This document shows positions 17,560 to 26,834 of a stretch of 64,000 nt of DNA, in pieces (the stretch's first letter is position 1; each line of letters starts with the position of its first letter). The stretch comes from Chloroflexota bacterium (GTDB lineage Bacteria; Chloroflexota; Anaerolineae; 4572-78; J111), in NCBI GenBank assembly GCA_016860845.1, contig BOKF01000022.1:62001-126000 (forward strand), given 5' to 3'. Below the pieces are notes generated by a model. That model saw nothing but the letters and a program-made list of their open reading frames with translations. It searched no databases and was not told the DNA's origin. Position numbers and translations under genes: made by a program.

Positions 17560-18456
17560 TCAAACCACGTCCGCAAACGTCTTCTTGCTTTTCATAAACC
17601 AGATATAGCCCAGCATACAGACCACCCCGGTCAGGATCGTTATCACCGCAAATTCGCCCCAATCCGGCAGTTGGCCCCACAGGATCACCCGCCGGAAGTG
17701 ATTGACGATAAAGGTGAGCGGGTTCAGGTAGAGAATGAATCGCAGATGCTCCGGGATAGCGGAAATCGGATAAAAAATCGGCGTCATAAAGAATAAAACC
17801 TGCACAGCTACGCCAATGAACTGTCCAATATCTCGCACAAACACGCCGAGCGAGGCCAGGAACCAGCCCAGCCCGAGGCACAGCAGGGCCAGCGGCAGGT
17901 ACATCAGCGGCAGAAAAATGATCGTCCAGTGCATGACGCCGTGAAAGATCAGGTTGGCTGCTAGCAAAATGGCCAGGCTGAACAAGGAATTAACCAGGGC
18001 CGAGCCAAGCACGCTGACCGGCAAAATCTCCAGCGGAAAAACCACCTTTTTAACGTAATTAGGGCTGCTGATGATTAATCCCGGCGCACGATTAATACAC
18101 TCGCTGAACACGCCAAAGGCAATCAACCCGGTGAATAGGGTCAGAGCAAAGCCGGTCTGGCTGCTGTCCGATAGGTTATTGCCCCAGCGAGCTTTGAAGA
18201 TGATAGAAAAAACAAAAGTGTAAACGGTCAACATCAGCAAAGGCGTGATAAAAGACCAGAGCACCCCCAAAAAAGAACCCTGGTAGCGGCCTCTTACCTC
18301 TCGCTTGATAAACTGCCGGATCAACTCCCGGTGCGCCCACAAATTGCGCCCCATCTTGATTGGGTTAGCGTATTGGCGGGCGCTGTCGCGTCGTGCGGTG
18401 ATTAACTTGGTTGGCAGCAATTTGGAGTCGACCACTGTTCTAATAATCCTCGGCAA
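17560..18456 (-). CDS. wzm: Second polysaccharide ABC exporter permease (ABC-2 / Wzm family)
   Basis: 298 residues, canonical ABC-2 type. The amphipathic N-terminal start (LWAHRELIRQFIKREVRGRYQGSFLG) is followed by six membrane helices and FFMTPIFYPISAIP then LNPLTFIVNHFRRVILWG. It differs clearly from the permease at 15095-16129. Its own ATPase partner seems to be the truncated wzt in 16171-16536, so it is either orphaned or borrows the intact Wzt. The initiation codon immediately follows the stop of the HEPN gene at 18457. Confidence 0.88.
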   Translation of the reverse strand: MPRIIRTVVDSKLLPTKLITARRDSARQYANPIKMGRNLWAHRELIRQFIKREVRGRYQGSFLGVLWSFITPLLMLTVYTFVFSIIFKARWGNNLSDSSQTGFALTLFTGLIAFGVFSECINRAPGLIISSPNYVKKVVFPLEILPVSVLGSALVNSLFSLAILLAANLIFHGVMHWTIIFLPLMYLPLALLCLGLGWFLASLGVFVRDIGQFIGVAVQVLFFMTPIFYPISAIPEHLRFILYLNPLTFIVNHFRRVILWGQLPDWGEFAVITILTGVVCMLGYIWFMKSKKTFADVV

Positions 18457-18882
18457 TCAATCCAATGCTTGAGTATGCGTCCGCAGAAAAGTTTCAACCA
18501 GAGTCAATATATCCTCGGCAGCCTGTTGTGCCGTTGCCGCCTGCGTGTCCGTATATGTTTCGTCGGGCACAGCCGGAGATGGCAATCCGTTTGGATACCG
18601 GGTTGGGATATAAAACTGATCTAGCAAGGCAGCTTCTGTGGCGAAATTGGCAAACTCAGGGGCATACGCTTCACATTGTTTGGCTAATTCACGCACTGAA
18701 TGTCCCAAAACAACCCGACTCCCCTGACTATAAAGTAAGGCTTTGAGCGCCTTTTCGGCAACTTGCTGGCTATGAAAACAAGTTGCCGCATAATGTCCAG
18801 CCGACTTGAGGGTTTGCACCACGGCTATATCAGCTTTCGCTTGGCGAAACCAGCGTTTTGCTTCGGTTTGCGCTGCGTTCAT
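18457..18882 (-). CDS. HEPN-domain protein
   Basis: 141 residues, the classic PF05168-type HEPN fold: AKRWFRQAKADIAVVQTLKSAG, then CFHSQQVAEKALKALLY and the family's YIPTRYPNGLP signature. Such proteins pair with a small MNT nucleotidyltransferase; here the MNT gene lies directly upstream and overlaps by about 50 bases in another frame. The RX4-6H nuclease motif of HepT toxins is not evident, so it may be the non-toxic HEPN class. Its stop abuts the start of the second exporter permease. Confidence 0.8.
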   Translation of the reverse strand: MNAAQTEAKRWFRQAKADIAVVQTLKSAGHYAATCFHSQQVAEKALKALLYSQGSRVVLGHSVRELAKQCEAYAPEFANFATEAALLDQFYIPTRYPNGLPSPAVPDETYTDTQAATAQQAAEDILTLVETFLRTHTQALD

Positions 18883-19177
18883 ATAATACTATCCCTTCCT
18901 GGTGTACTACCCACCCTAGACCAATTTCTCGCATTTGCTCAAATTCCTCTGGCGTGTATACCAAAATCTCTGCGGGGTGATCAAATGCCACAAGATAAGG
19001 TACCATATCTTGCAGTCTATCTAAAAAAGAACGTTCGGTCTTTTTGATAACGATCACATCATAGTCACTGTAATCGTCTGCCTCACCGCGCGCCCGCGAG
19101 CCAAAAAGAATGACTTGCTCTGGCTCGTAACTATGTAGTATATTTACAAGTTTAACCAAGACTGGATCGCTTACCAT
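18830..19177 (-). CDS. MNT-type nucleotidyltransferase
   Basis: 115 residues from the ATG at 19177 (MVSDPVLVKLVNIL); a longer frame would run into galE. The core is VILFGSRARGEADDYSDYDVIVI, the exact GS-x10-DxD minimal nucleotidyltransferase motif. The C-terminal part (EILVYTPEEFEQM) is the usual family tail. It probably modifies or partners the overlapping HEPN protein. It sits 28 bases from the end of galE, which is where the galE duplication in 16171-16536 has its source. Confidence 0.82.
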   Translation of the reverse strand: MVSDPVLVKLVNILHSYEPEQVILFGSRARGEADDYSDYDVIVIKKTERSFLDRLQDMVPYLVAFDHPAEILVYTPEEFEQMREIGLGWVVHQEGIVLYERSANRSKTLVSPSES

Positions 19178-19205
19178 TCGGTCTGGCCGTTTACTTCTAA
19201 AATAC

Positions 19206-20189
19206 TCAACCTGAGTATCCTCTTGGATGACGCTGAAACCACCGCCAGGCATCTCCGACAATCTGCTCCAGGTCCGAGTACCGGGGCTGCCAGCCTAACT
19301 CCCGCCGGATAGCCTCGGAAGAAGCAATCAATGTCGCCGGGTCGCCGGGGCGACGGGGGCCTGCTTCTGCCGGGATCGGATGGCCGGTGATTTTGCGGGC
19401 CACTTCTAATACTTCCTGGATGCTGAAACCCTGTCCATTGCCCAGGTTATACTTGCGGCTGGGGCCGCCCGCCTGCAACGCCCGTAAGGCCAGGATATGA
19501 GCCTGGGCCAAATCCAGCACATGAATATAGTCACGCACGCAGGTCCCGTCGGGCGTGGGATAATCGTCGCCAAAAATAGTGAATTTGTCCCGCTTGCCCA
19601 GCGCCACCCACAAAATCAAAGGGATAATGTGGGTTTCCGGGTCGTGATCCTCGCCGTAGACCGGGGTAGCTCCGGCCGCATTAAAATAGCGGAGTGCAGT
19701 GTAACGCAATCCGGCAGTTTTGTCCAGCCAGTACAAAAACCGTTCCAGGATAAATTTGGACTCCCCATAGGGACTGCCCGGCACAATCCGCTCTTTTTCG
19801 GAAATAGGGATTTGCTCCGGGTCGTCAAACAGGTTGGCCGTGGAAGAAAGAATAAAATATTTGACTCCATGGTCGGTGGCGGCGCGCAGCAGGTTTAGCC
19901 CATTGGTTATATTATCGCCGATATATAAGAAAGGCTTGGCCATTGATTCACCTACCAGCGTGTAAGAGGCAAAGTGCATAATGGCTTCCGGTTTATGCTC
20001 GGCCATTGTCCGGGCGACAAAGGCTGCATCCGCCAGATCACCCACCACTAACTTGGCCTTGGGGTGAACTGCCTCCCGGTGTCCCTGGTATAGATTATCG
20101 TAAACAACCACGTTCTCCCCGGCCTCGGCCAGTTCGGCTACGACGATACTGCCAATGTAGCCGGCTCCGCCGGTAACTAAAATCGTCAT
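19206..20189 (-). CDS. galE: UDP-glucose 4-epimerase
   Basis: 327 residues, full length for the family. An N-terminal NAD-binding Rossmann motif ([10 protein letters not shown]) is followed by the SDR catalytic region: SSTANLF, then YGESKFILE with the YxxxK pair. [14 protein letters not shown] and [10 protein letters not shown] are GalE signatures. It interconverts UDP-glucose and UDP-galactose in the cytoplasm to feed the polysaccharide pathway and is the first gene of the minus-strand locus. Its last 50 codons are duplicated at 16171-16330. Confidence 0.93.
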   Translation of the reverse strand: MTILVTGGAGYIGSIVVAELAEAGENVVVYDNLYQGHREAVHPKAKLVVGDLADAAFVARTMAEHKPEAIMHFASYTLVGESMAKPFLYIGDNITNGLNLLRAATDHGVKYFILSSTANLFDDPEQIPISEKERIVPGSPYGESKFILERFLYWLDKTAGLRYTALRYFNAAGATPVYGEDHDPETHIIPLILWVALGKRDKFTIFGDDYPTPDGTCVRDYIHVLDLAQAHILALRALQAGGPSRKYNLGNGQGFSIQEVLEVARKITGHPIPAEAGPRRPGDPATLIASSEAIRRELGWQPRYSDLEQIVGDAWRWFQRHPRGYSG

Positions 20190-20224
20190 GGGTTTTATCC
20201 TCTCTGCATGTTTATCTCGCTGCT

Positions 20225-20281
20225 ATCTCGTTCCCAAACCCTGCCCTGAACGAAGTTGAAGGATCAGTTTGGGGACGAGAT
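20225..20281. repeat. Palindromic intergenic element (GTTCCCAAAC family), copy 1
   Basis: Arms ATCTCGTTCCCAAAC (20225-20239) and GTTTGGGGACGAGAT (20267-20281) pair over 15 positions with one G-U. The same arm sequence recurs as a perfect palindrome at 42002-42042 and in degraded form at 34797-34837. Confidence 0.75.
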
Positions 20282-20375
20282 GAACGAAACAGTATAAACT
20301 GGCTCGGTGTTGTGAGCCAAAGCCTTTATTTTACGTCTATTCAGCCGGGGCGCAAATCGCGAAATCTCCTAAAGC

Positions 20376-20408
20376 AGACCGCAGAGGTTCTTAAAACCTC
20401 TGCGGTCT
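20376..20408. terminator. Perfect 14-bp hairpin between galE and the HAD gene
   Basis: Arms AGACCGCAGAGGTT (20376-20389) and AACCTCTGCGGTCT (20395-20408) with a five-base loop CTTAA. On the plus strand it is followed only by AAAAC, so it is not a classical poly-U terminator; it lies downstream of the HAD gene (20452-21120) on the minus strand and could end that transcript. The rest of 20190-20451 shows no gene. Confidence 0.5.
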
Positions 20409-20451
20409 AAAACTTTCCCAAGCTAGCTTGAATTGACGAGAGTTAACGCTC

Positions 20452-21120
20452 TTAGGGTCTATGTTTGAGGAGTAACTTTTTCAGCAGGGGGCCGATGTGG
20501 AAAACGGTGGGCACGACATAGTCTATCGCCAGGGAAGGGCCGCTTCCCTCGACCAAAATGGTCGTCATACCGGCATCTTTGGCTGGAATTAAATTGCGGG
20601 CCAAGTCGTCCACCATAATGCAGCACTCACCGGGGACGTTCAACAGGTTAAGTGCCTCCTGGTAAGCCAGGGGGTCTGGCTTATTTTTGTATTTCATCGC
20701 GGCAATGTCAATAATTTGCTCAAAGTGAGGCCGGATTTGTAAGGCGCCCAAAACACGTTCAGCGTGGAAGCGATCGGCATTGGTAAAGATGACTTTGCGC
20801 AGGGGAATTTCGTGCAGCATTTCATCCAGGGGTGGGCTGGCCCCAAAAAAGTCGCGCGGGTTCAAATCATGTACAAAAGCCAGGTAATCAAGGGGATCAA
20901 TGTGATATTCATGCATCAAGCCGCGTAAGGTAGTGCCATGATGTTGATGGTAGCTGCGCTTTACTTCTGGCGCATCATCGGCTGGAATACCGACTTTATG
21001 AACCATATAGAGCAGAATCCGCTCGGAAATGGCCCCCATCAGGCCGGACGCCCGCGGGTAGAGCGTCTCATCCAGATCAAACAAAATATATTCAAAGGGT
21101 GGATGTACCCGATTTTTCAT
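20452..21120 (-). CDS. HAD-family hydrolase, pyrimidine 5'-nucleotidase type
   Basis: 222 residues from the ATG at 21120; the frame extends further upstream but without family similarity. HAD motif I is ILFDLDETLYPRASG (D-x-D-x-T), motif II VIFTNADRFHAERVL, motif III CIMVDDLARNLIPAKDAGM. The DETLYP version and cap arrangement match the SDT1/PHM8-like pyrimidine 5'-nucleotidase group, which dephosphorylates nucleoside or sugar monophosphates in the cytoplasm. It is monocistronic as far as seen. Confidence 0.85.
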   Translation of the reverse strand: MKNRVHPPFEYILFDLDETLYPRASGLMGAISERILLYMVHKVGIPADDAPEVKRSYHQHHGTTLRGLMHEYHIDPLDYLAFVHDLNPRDFFGASPPLDEMLHEIPLRKVIFTNADRFHAERVLGALQIRPHFEQIIDIAAMKYKNKPDPLAYQEALNLLNVPGECCIMVDDLARNLIPAKDAGMTTILVEGSGPSLAIDYVVPTVFHIGPLLKKLLLKHRP

Positions 21121-21163
21121 TCGAGCAATATTGGGTAGTGAACAGGTTGCCAAAAATAGAAAA

Positions 21164-21227
21164 GGAGTGACTTTTTTCCGTAACAGGGCTGCGCCTGGCA
21201 TCACCCGTACCGAGAAAAAGGCACTCC
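21164..21227 (-). promoter_or_regulatory. Imperfect long inverted repeat in the leader of the HAD gene
   Basis: GGAGTGACTTTTTTC (21164-21178) pairs with GAAAAAGGCACTCC (21214-21227), with one mismatch and a one-base length difference, around a 35-base GC-rich loop. It would form a long hairpin in the 5' leader of the HAD transcript. I could not match it to a named riboswitch. The remainder of 21121-21394 has nothing else I can support. Confidence 0.4.
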
Positions 21228-21380
21228 TCTTTTGTTAATGGATCTATAACTCTAGTTCAACAAATACTAACATAGCACAGAGTTATTGTCTAATACAATG
21301 GGTATTTAGGCCCTATGTCCCTATTTGTAGGACAGGCTGGTAACTTGCCTTACCGTTATTGCCTTTCCAAGTTAATTTAG

Positions 21381-22396
<1,016 letters not shown>

Positions 22397-22452
22397 TTAA
22401 CTCCTGTCGTTGAGCTAAATTGGTTTTTAAATCCGTAAAAATCGGTCCCCGG

Positions 22453-22686
22453 CTATACCCAATCAATCCGATCCGGTCTGATCAGCACACGGGTTCCACC
22501 GTTTGAGAAAACCGGTTCCGGGTCGTTGCTGTAGCGATAAACTTCAACGACATAATCGCCGATGGTTCCGGCCAGCCGTCTCAAACCAGCCCAAACGGAT
22601 TTTTCACTTTCTTGATGGGCCTTTGCTTGTCTGTAAATTTGATCAGTGCAAAACGGGTCAGTTGTGCAAATACTTTTAGTCGTCAT
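22453..22686 (-). CDS. Small protein of unknown function
   Basis: 77 residues from the ATG at 22686 (a TTG three codons upstream is possible; GGAG lies about 12 bases before the ATG). No family is recognised. It contains two Cys early (ICTTDPFC) and a beta-like C-terminal half (DYVVEVYRYSNDPEPVF, GGTRVLIRPDRIDWV). It lies between aldo/keto reductase and merR on the same strand, with codon use like its neighbours. Confidence 0.45.
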   Translation of the reverse strand: MTTKSICTTDPFCTDQIYRQAKAHQESEKSVWAGLRRLAGTIGDYVVEVYRYSNDPEPVFSNGGTRVLIRPDRIDWV

Positions 22687-22790
22687 TGTTGGCAAAAATC
22701 TCCAAAGAATTTAATTGAGTTCAAAACTGATAACAGTTTAACCGGGAAGCGTCTTTGACTCGTTACGAAAAGCGTTACCCAACCATCGAA

Positions 22791-22827
22791 AAATCGTAAC
22801 GGCTCAGATGACTGGCCCTTTCACCTT
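22791..22827. repeat. GACTGGC dispersed element, copy 1
   Basis: Contains CTCAGATGACTGGCCCTTT and reads on into the 3' end of the merR gene. Related copies lie at 46897-46950 and 56466-56516. Confidence 0.55.
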
Positions 22828-23245
22828 AATGAAGTTGGAACGGCTTGTGATCATATTTTTGATCTTCTGTCTGAATTATCTCTTTCTCTTTCTGCAAGAT
22901 AGCAATATCATACATCTCTATTTTGTAATTCAACAGGTCCAGTGTTTTTTGCATTTCTGCGATCCTGGCCTCAAGCAGCTCCCGCTGTTCTTTCAAAATT
23001 TCTTTTCTGGCTTCAATGGTCTGGTCGCCTTGCTCACTCAGTTTGAAATACTCAAGCAGCACCTCAATGGGAAGCCCCGCACTTCTCATACACTTAACAA
23101 ATTCAACCCGTTTTACATCGAGTTCGCTGTAATCTCTGATACCGCTTCCATTTCGATTTACCGGCGGGAGCAATCCAATACGTTCGTAGTAGCGCAGCGT
23201 GTCCGACGAAATACCGGATTGTTCACTGACTTCCATGATCTTCAT
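22826..23245 (-). CDS. MerR-family transcriptional regulator
   Basis: 139 residues. The winged helix-turn-helix at the N-terminus reads MKIMEVSEQSGISSDTLRYYERIGLLPP, with the RxYxxxGLL wing signature. A long dimerisation helix follows (EILKEQRELLEARIAEMQKTL). The effector region has no conserved Cys pair, so a metal sensor is unlikely; the sequence resembles the AKR/aldehyde-linked MerR group. A GGAGGTG site precedes the ATG, and the promoter at 23264-23294 has the twisted 19-bp spacer that MerR proteins activate, implying autoregulation. Confidence 0.9.
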   Translation of the reverse strand: MKIMEVSEQSGISSDTLRYYERIGLLPPVNRNGSGIRDYSELDVKRVEFVKCMRSAGLPIEVLLEYFKLSEQGDQTIEARKEILKEQRELLEARIAEMQKTLDLLNYKIEMYDIAILQKEKEIIQTEDQKYDHKPFQLH

Positions 23246-23263
23246 AATTTCACCTCCAAAGTT

Positions 23264-23294
23264 AGTATACCACTTGGAGTCGACTCCAAGTCAA
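23264..23294 (-). promoter_or_regulatory. MerR-type promoter with 20-bp palindromic operator
   Basis: Read on the minus strand: -35 TTGACT (23294-23289), a 19-base spacer, then -10 TATACT (23269-23264). The spacer is almost filled by the perfect palindrome ACTTGGAGTCGACTCCAAGT (23272-23291). A 19-bp spacer with a dyad between the boxes is the diagnostic MerR-family arrangement. Confidence 0.85.
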
Positions 23295-23320
23295 GTGTTT
23301 TTATAAAAATAAAGCCGAAA

Positions 23321-23338
23321 CATGAAACCGCTTTCATG
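23321..23338 (+). promoter_or_regulatory. LacI-type operator O1 (upstream)
   Basis: CATGAAACCGCTTTCATG, an 18-base dyad with 7-base arms around a CG centre, the standard LacI/GalR operator form. It is centred 58 bases upstream of O2. Confidence 0.75.
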
Positions 23339-23352
23339 ATGACACACAGATT

Positions 23353-23381
23353 TTGACTCTGCAAAAAATCCGTGTTATGAT
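23353..23381 (+). promoter_or_regulatory. Sigma70-type promoter of the lacI/beta-glucoside operon
   Basis: -35 TTGACT (23353-23358), a 17-base spacer, -10 TATGAT (23376-23381). It is bracketed by two LacI-type operators; the second overlaps the -10/+1 region, so binding would block initiation. Confidence 0.75.
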
Positions 23382-23396
23382 GAAACCGTTTTCATC
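23379..23396 (+). promoter_or_regulatory. LacI-type operator O2 (overlapping -10)
   Basis: GATGAAACCGTTTTCATC, an 18-base near-perfect dyad sharing the TGAAAnCG core with O1. It begins inside the -10 box. Confidence 0.75.
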
Positions 23397-23462
23397 AAGA
23401 ACTACTTCCAAAACCAAGACCAAACAAAAACAGCCTGTTCACTAACAGGAGAGGACATCCAT

Positions 23463-23501
23463 TTGATCATCGCTCCACCGATCAAAACTAACATTTTGTA
23501 A
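23463..23501 (+). CDS. Possible 12-residue leader peptide
   Basis: TTG-initiated frame encoding MIIAPPIKTNIL. It follows AGGAGAGG (23447-23454) by eight bases, a near-ideal ribosome site. The small hairpin CCTGTT/AACAGG (23434-23449) partly covers that site, and the start region can pair TTTGATC/GATCAAA. It ends 90 bases before a strong terminator. A leader-peptide role is speculative. Confidence 0.3.
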   Translation: MIIAPPIKTNIL

Positions 23502-23591
23502 TTCTTCAAGGGACAAAGAGGCCCTCACAACTAAAAATGTGTTTAGCTTCCCAATGTCGGGATAGTAACTCAAAACTTTGGAAGTGCATCA

Positions 23592-23649
23592 AAATACAAC
23601 CAGTAACCGGCGAGGTTCCGCTCGCTGGTCACGGTTGTATTTTTTTGTT
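23592..23649 (+). terminator. Intrinsic terminator inside the lacI leader
   Basis: Outer stem AAATACAACC/GGTTGTATTT (10 bp), inner stem ACCGGCGAG/CTCGCTGGT (9 bp, one G-U), loop GTTCCG, then seven T from 23640. It stands between the promoter at 23353-23381 and the lacI start at 23702, so it should either attenuate the operon or end a leader RNA of about 260 bases. Confidence 0.8.
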
Positions 23650-23701
23650 TGTCCCCGGTAATTGTTACGCTGGCTGGCGATATATCTCTTGCTGACAAAC
23701 T

Positions 23702-24721
23702 ATGAGTCGAAAATCATCCTCTGTGACAATTCGTGATGTTGCCCAAAAAGCGGGTGTTTCACCTGCAACGGTTAGCCGTTACCTTAATGATAGTGCGCCG
23801 GTTTCCACAGAAGTCGCTCAGCGAATTCAGGAGGTCATGAGTAATCTGAAATATGTTCCTCATGCCGCAGCCCGGCAGCTTGCCACACAAAAAGCCCGTG
23901 CCATTGGGGTGCTGCTGACAGATATAGACAGCGCGTTTTTTCCGCCCTTAATTAGCGGCATTGAGTCAATCGTGCAACAAGAGGGATACAATTTATTAGT
24001 AGCCTCACGCTCTGCGGGGAATGAGGTTGACGCGCAAATTCCCATAGGCCCTCATAATGCAGATGGCATGATTGTTTTTCCCGGCAGCCTAAATGACAGC
24101 GAGATTCTCAAACTGCACCAGGCCGGTTTTCCATTGGCGTTAATCTATCGAACGGCCCCTGAAGGCTCAAACATTCCCAGCGTGGCGGTTTGGAATAAGC
24201 GAGCAACCAGAGAACTGATTGACCACCTCATCGAAGTTCATCACTGCCGCAGAATTGTTTTTGTGCGCGGTCCCGCCGACAATGAAGACTCCCAGCGGCG
24301 CGAGATGGGCTATCAAGAGTCGTTAGAAGCCCATGATATTGCCTACAACCCAAATTTGATTATCTCAGGGGAATATAATCGCAACGATGCTTATCAAGCA
24401 ATGTCTAAATTCCTTAAAAATGAACACCCTGATTTTGATGCCGTATTTACCGGCAACGATGACTCTGCTATTGGGGTTATGAATGCACTTTATGAAAAAG
24501 GATTACGCATTCCTGATGACATCAGTGTGGTTGGTTTTGATAATCTGGAATTATCGGCTTTTTTGACCCCGCCTCTGACAACGATCCATGCGCCGACAGA
24601 ATGTGTGGGCAAAACTGCGGCGCGATACTTGTTTAAATTGCTGGCAAATCAGGAGGTAGACCTTGTTACCCTGCTGCCCACTGAGATTGTCATCCGGCGT
24701 TCTTGCGGATGTTCCGCATAA
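23702..24721 (+). CDS. LacI-family transcriptional regulator
   Basis: 339 residues. N-terminal helix-turn-helix VTIRDVAQKAGVSPATVSRYLN and hinge helix ARQLATQKARAIG are followed by a periplasmic-binding-protein-like sensor domain (GVLLTDIDSAFFPPLISGIE through ISVVGFDNLELSAFLTPPLTTI). It very likely represses the downstream beta-glucoside importer and glucosidase, and itself, through the two TGAAAnCG operators at 23321-23396, releasing on a sugar ligand. Confidence 0.92.
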   Translation: MSRKSSSVTIRDVAQKAGVSPATVSRYLNDSAPVSTEVAQRIQEVMSNLKYVPHAAARQLATQKARAIGVLLTDIDSAFFPPLISGIESIVQQEGYNLLVASRSAGNEVDAQIPIGPHNADGMIVFPGSLNDSEILKLHQAGFPLALIYRTAPEGSNIPSVAVWNKRATRELIDHLIEVHHCRRIVFVRGPADNEDSQRREMGYQESLEAHDIAYNPNLIISGEYNRNDAYQAMSKFLKNEHPDFDAVFTGNDDSAIGVMNALYEKGLRIPDDISVVGFDNLELSAFLTPPLTTIHAPTECVGKTAARYLFKLLANQEVDLVTLLPTEIVIRRSCGCSA

Positions 24722-24845
24722 ATGTAGAGGTTAAAATTGAAATTTTTATTTAATGAAAGGAGGTGCTGCACTCCCCATAATTAACCAAAACCCTGGTGAC
24801 GTTGGTTTAATCGCTAAAAATATTTAATTCTGTCGAGGAGAAAAA

Positions 24846-26681
24846 ATGAAAACAAAGTTGTTTTTAATGACTGTTCTGTTACTGGTTGTTTCTTTGCTGC
24901 TGGTAACCCACGGCACGGCTTTGGCTCAAGAACCTGACGCGAGTTCTTTGCCCCGCAACGAAACCCTGTACTTCAATGGCCAGCAGTGGGGGCCGGTGGT
25001 GGGTTGGAATCCCTACTCCACCAGCAACAATAACTCTCTGGGTATTGCTAATAATCAGGACAGCGCCCGCGTCGTCATATTTGAAACCCCGTATTTGTAC
25101 AACATGCTCGATGGCAAGGTCTATCCTTTGCTGGCTGATGGTGATTATGAGTGGAACGCTGACCGAACCGAACTCACCTTTAAGCTCAAAGAGGCCGCCA
25201 AATGGAGCGATGGCACCCCGGTGACGGCGGAGGATGTTGCCTATACCTGGGCGACCCATGTCAAATATGAAACTCCTGTTGGCTCAGCCAACGTTGATTA
25301 CATTGAAGATATCCAAGCCGTTGACGATCAAACGGTTGTGGTCAAGGCCAAACTGGATGCGGACGGCAAAGCGATCAATCCTCTGATTGTGGCTGCCTAT
25401 GTGAGCACCAATTATGTCATTCAGCAAGCCTGGACTGAAACCCTGGAAGAGCGCGTTGGCGGCGATGCCACCCAGTTGCTGGCTGATCCCGCGGAGGATG
25501 TGGTATACTCCGGACCTTATCACGGTTACTTTTGGGATGATACCAAGGTTGTCTACGTTCGCGATGACAACTATTGGGGGCAGGATGAGTCTATGTGGGG
25601 CAAACTGCCCGTTCCGAAGTATCTGGCCCATACAATCTTTAAGGATAACGCCGCCGGTTCTGCTGCCCTGGCCAAAGGCGAAGTAGATGTCAGCCAGCAG
25701 TTTAACTCTAATGTTAATCTTCTGTGGGAAAACTATGGCCTGCCTATCTCGACCTACCTGCCCGAGCCGCCTTATCAAATTGGCGCCACCCTCCCCACCG
25801 CTTTCTACAACCTGAAGTCTCCTGGTTTGGACCAGGTAGCGGTGCGCAAGGCCATTGCCATTGCGGTTGACTACCCCACCATCATTGCCAACGCCATGAC
25901 CAACCAATCGGCTACCTTCGAGCAGGCGCCGCGCTCGCTCATGAACCCGACCGAGGGCGAGCAGGCCATGTATGATCACGATGCCGTTAAAGACTTACAG
26001 TGGGTTGGCAACGATATCGAAGGGGCCAAGAAACTGCTCGACGACGCCGGTATTGTTGATTCCGATGGCGATGGCTGGCGCGAATACGAGGGCGAAAACC
26101 TGCATTACGTAGCCACCTGTCCTAACGGCTGGTCCGACTGGCAGGCGGCGATTGAAGTAGTGGCTGCCGCCGGCAAAGAGATTGGCATTGACATCACCAC
26201 CAACTACCCCGAATGGTCTGTGTATCAGACGGTTGTTACCGCCTCAGATAAGGACCTGCCCGAAGGCTATGACATCTTCATGATGTGGAGCACCGGCGCC
26301 GGCCCCACCCAGCCGTGGCAACGTATCCGCTATTTGCTCAGCTCTGAATTTGTGGGCATGGCCGGCAACTGGAACGGCAACTGGGGCCAATACAGCAATC
26401 CTGAGGTGGATGAATTGATCAAGGCCATCCCCGCTGAAACCGACGAGGCCAAGCTGAAGGAAATGTACACGGAACTGGTTAAGATTTACCTGACCGACGT
26501 CCCCTCCTTCACGCTCATGTACCGTCCCCAAAGTTTCCATACTGTGAACGAAACTGTGTGGACCAACTTCCCGCACCAGGATGACGGCACCAATCCACCC
26601 GTCCCGCCGCTGGACCTGACCGACGGTTGGAGTATTGCCGGTCTCTATAATTTGGAGCTGGTTGAGACGCCGGCTCAGTAA
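24846..26681 (+). CDS. ABC importer substrate-binding protein, family 5 (oligosaccharide/peptide)
   Basis: 611 residues with GAGGAG before the ATG. A Sec signal peptide ([19 protein letters not shown]..., cleavage after ALA near residue 27) has no lipobox, so the protein is secreted or wall-held rather than acylated. The body is SBP_bac_5: [23 protein letters not shown] is the family signature, and it is full length. With LacI and GH3 neighbours it most likely binds beta-gluco-oligosaccharides rather than peptides, as known for sugar-binding Opp-type proteins in Thermotoga. It is first in an importer operon. Confidence 0.9.
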   Translation: MKTKLFLMTVLLLVVSLLLVTHGTALAQEPDASSLPRNETLYFNGQQWGPVVGWNPYSTSNNNSLGIANNQDSARVVIFETPYLYNMLDGKVYPLLADGDYEWNADRTELTFKLKEAAKWSDGTPVTAEDVAYTWATHVKYETPVGSANVDYIEDIQAVDDQTVVVKAKLDADGKAINPLIVAAYVSTNYVIQQAWTETLEERVGGDATQLLADPAEDVVYSGPYHGYFWDDTKVVYVRDDNYWGQDESMWGKLPVPKYLAHTIFKDNAAGSAALAKGEVDVSQQFNSNVNLLWENYGLPISTYLPEPPYQIGATLPTAFYNLKSPGLDQVAVRKAIAIAVDYPTIIANAMTNQSATFEQAPRSLMNPTEGEQAMYDHDAVKDLQWVGNDIEGAKKLLDDAGIVDSDGDGWREYEGENLHYVATCPNGWSDWQAAIEVVAAAGKEIGIDITTNYPEWSVYQTVVTASDKDLPEGYDIFMMWSTGAGPTQPWQRIRYLLSSEFVGMAGNWNGNWGQYSNPEVDELIKAIPAETDEAKLKEMYTELVKIYLTDVPSFTLMYRPQSFHTVNETVWTNFPHQDDGTNPPVPPLDLTDGWSIAGLYNLELVETPAQ

Positions 26682-26703
26682 CAGATACCCTGTAAGCTGG
26701 TAA

Positions 26704-26738
26704 CAACAGTCATGCCCCAAACCGGGGCATGACTGTTG
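26704..26738 (+). promoter_or_regulatory. Perfect 15-bp hairpin between binding-protein and permease genes
   Basis: Arms CAACAGTCATGCCCC (26704-26718) and GGGGCATGACTGTTG (26724-26738) with loop AAACC and no following T run. By position it probably protects the upstream mRNA 3' end and lowers downstream expression, as in malE-malF-type operons. Confidence 0.6.
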
Positions 26739-26834
26739 ACTGATTACGCTCGTAGTTACAAATTGTGTTTTCTTTCCTCCTGTCTTTTAGAATGCGCAAT
26801 TTGTAACCCCCTTGGCTGTACAAGGAGGTATACA

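Noticed and set aside
21164..21227. Possible riboswitch in the HAD leader
   Set aside because: The inverted repeat and loop did not match the fluoride, TPP, THF, ZTP or c-di-GMP consensus patterns I can recall; kept only as a hairpin.
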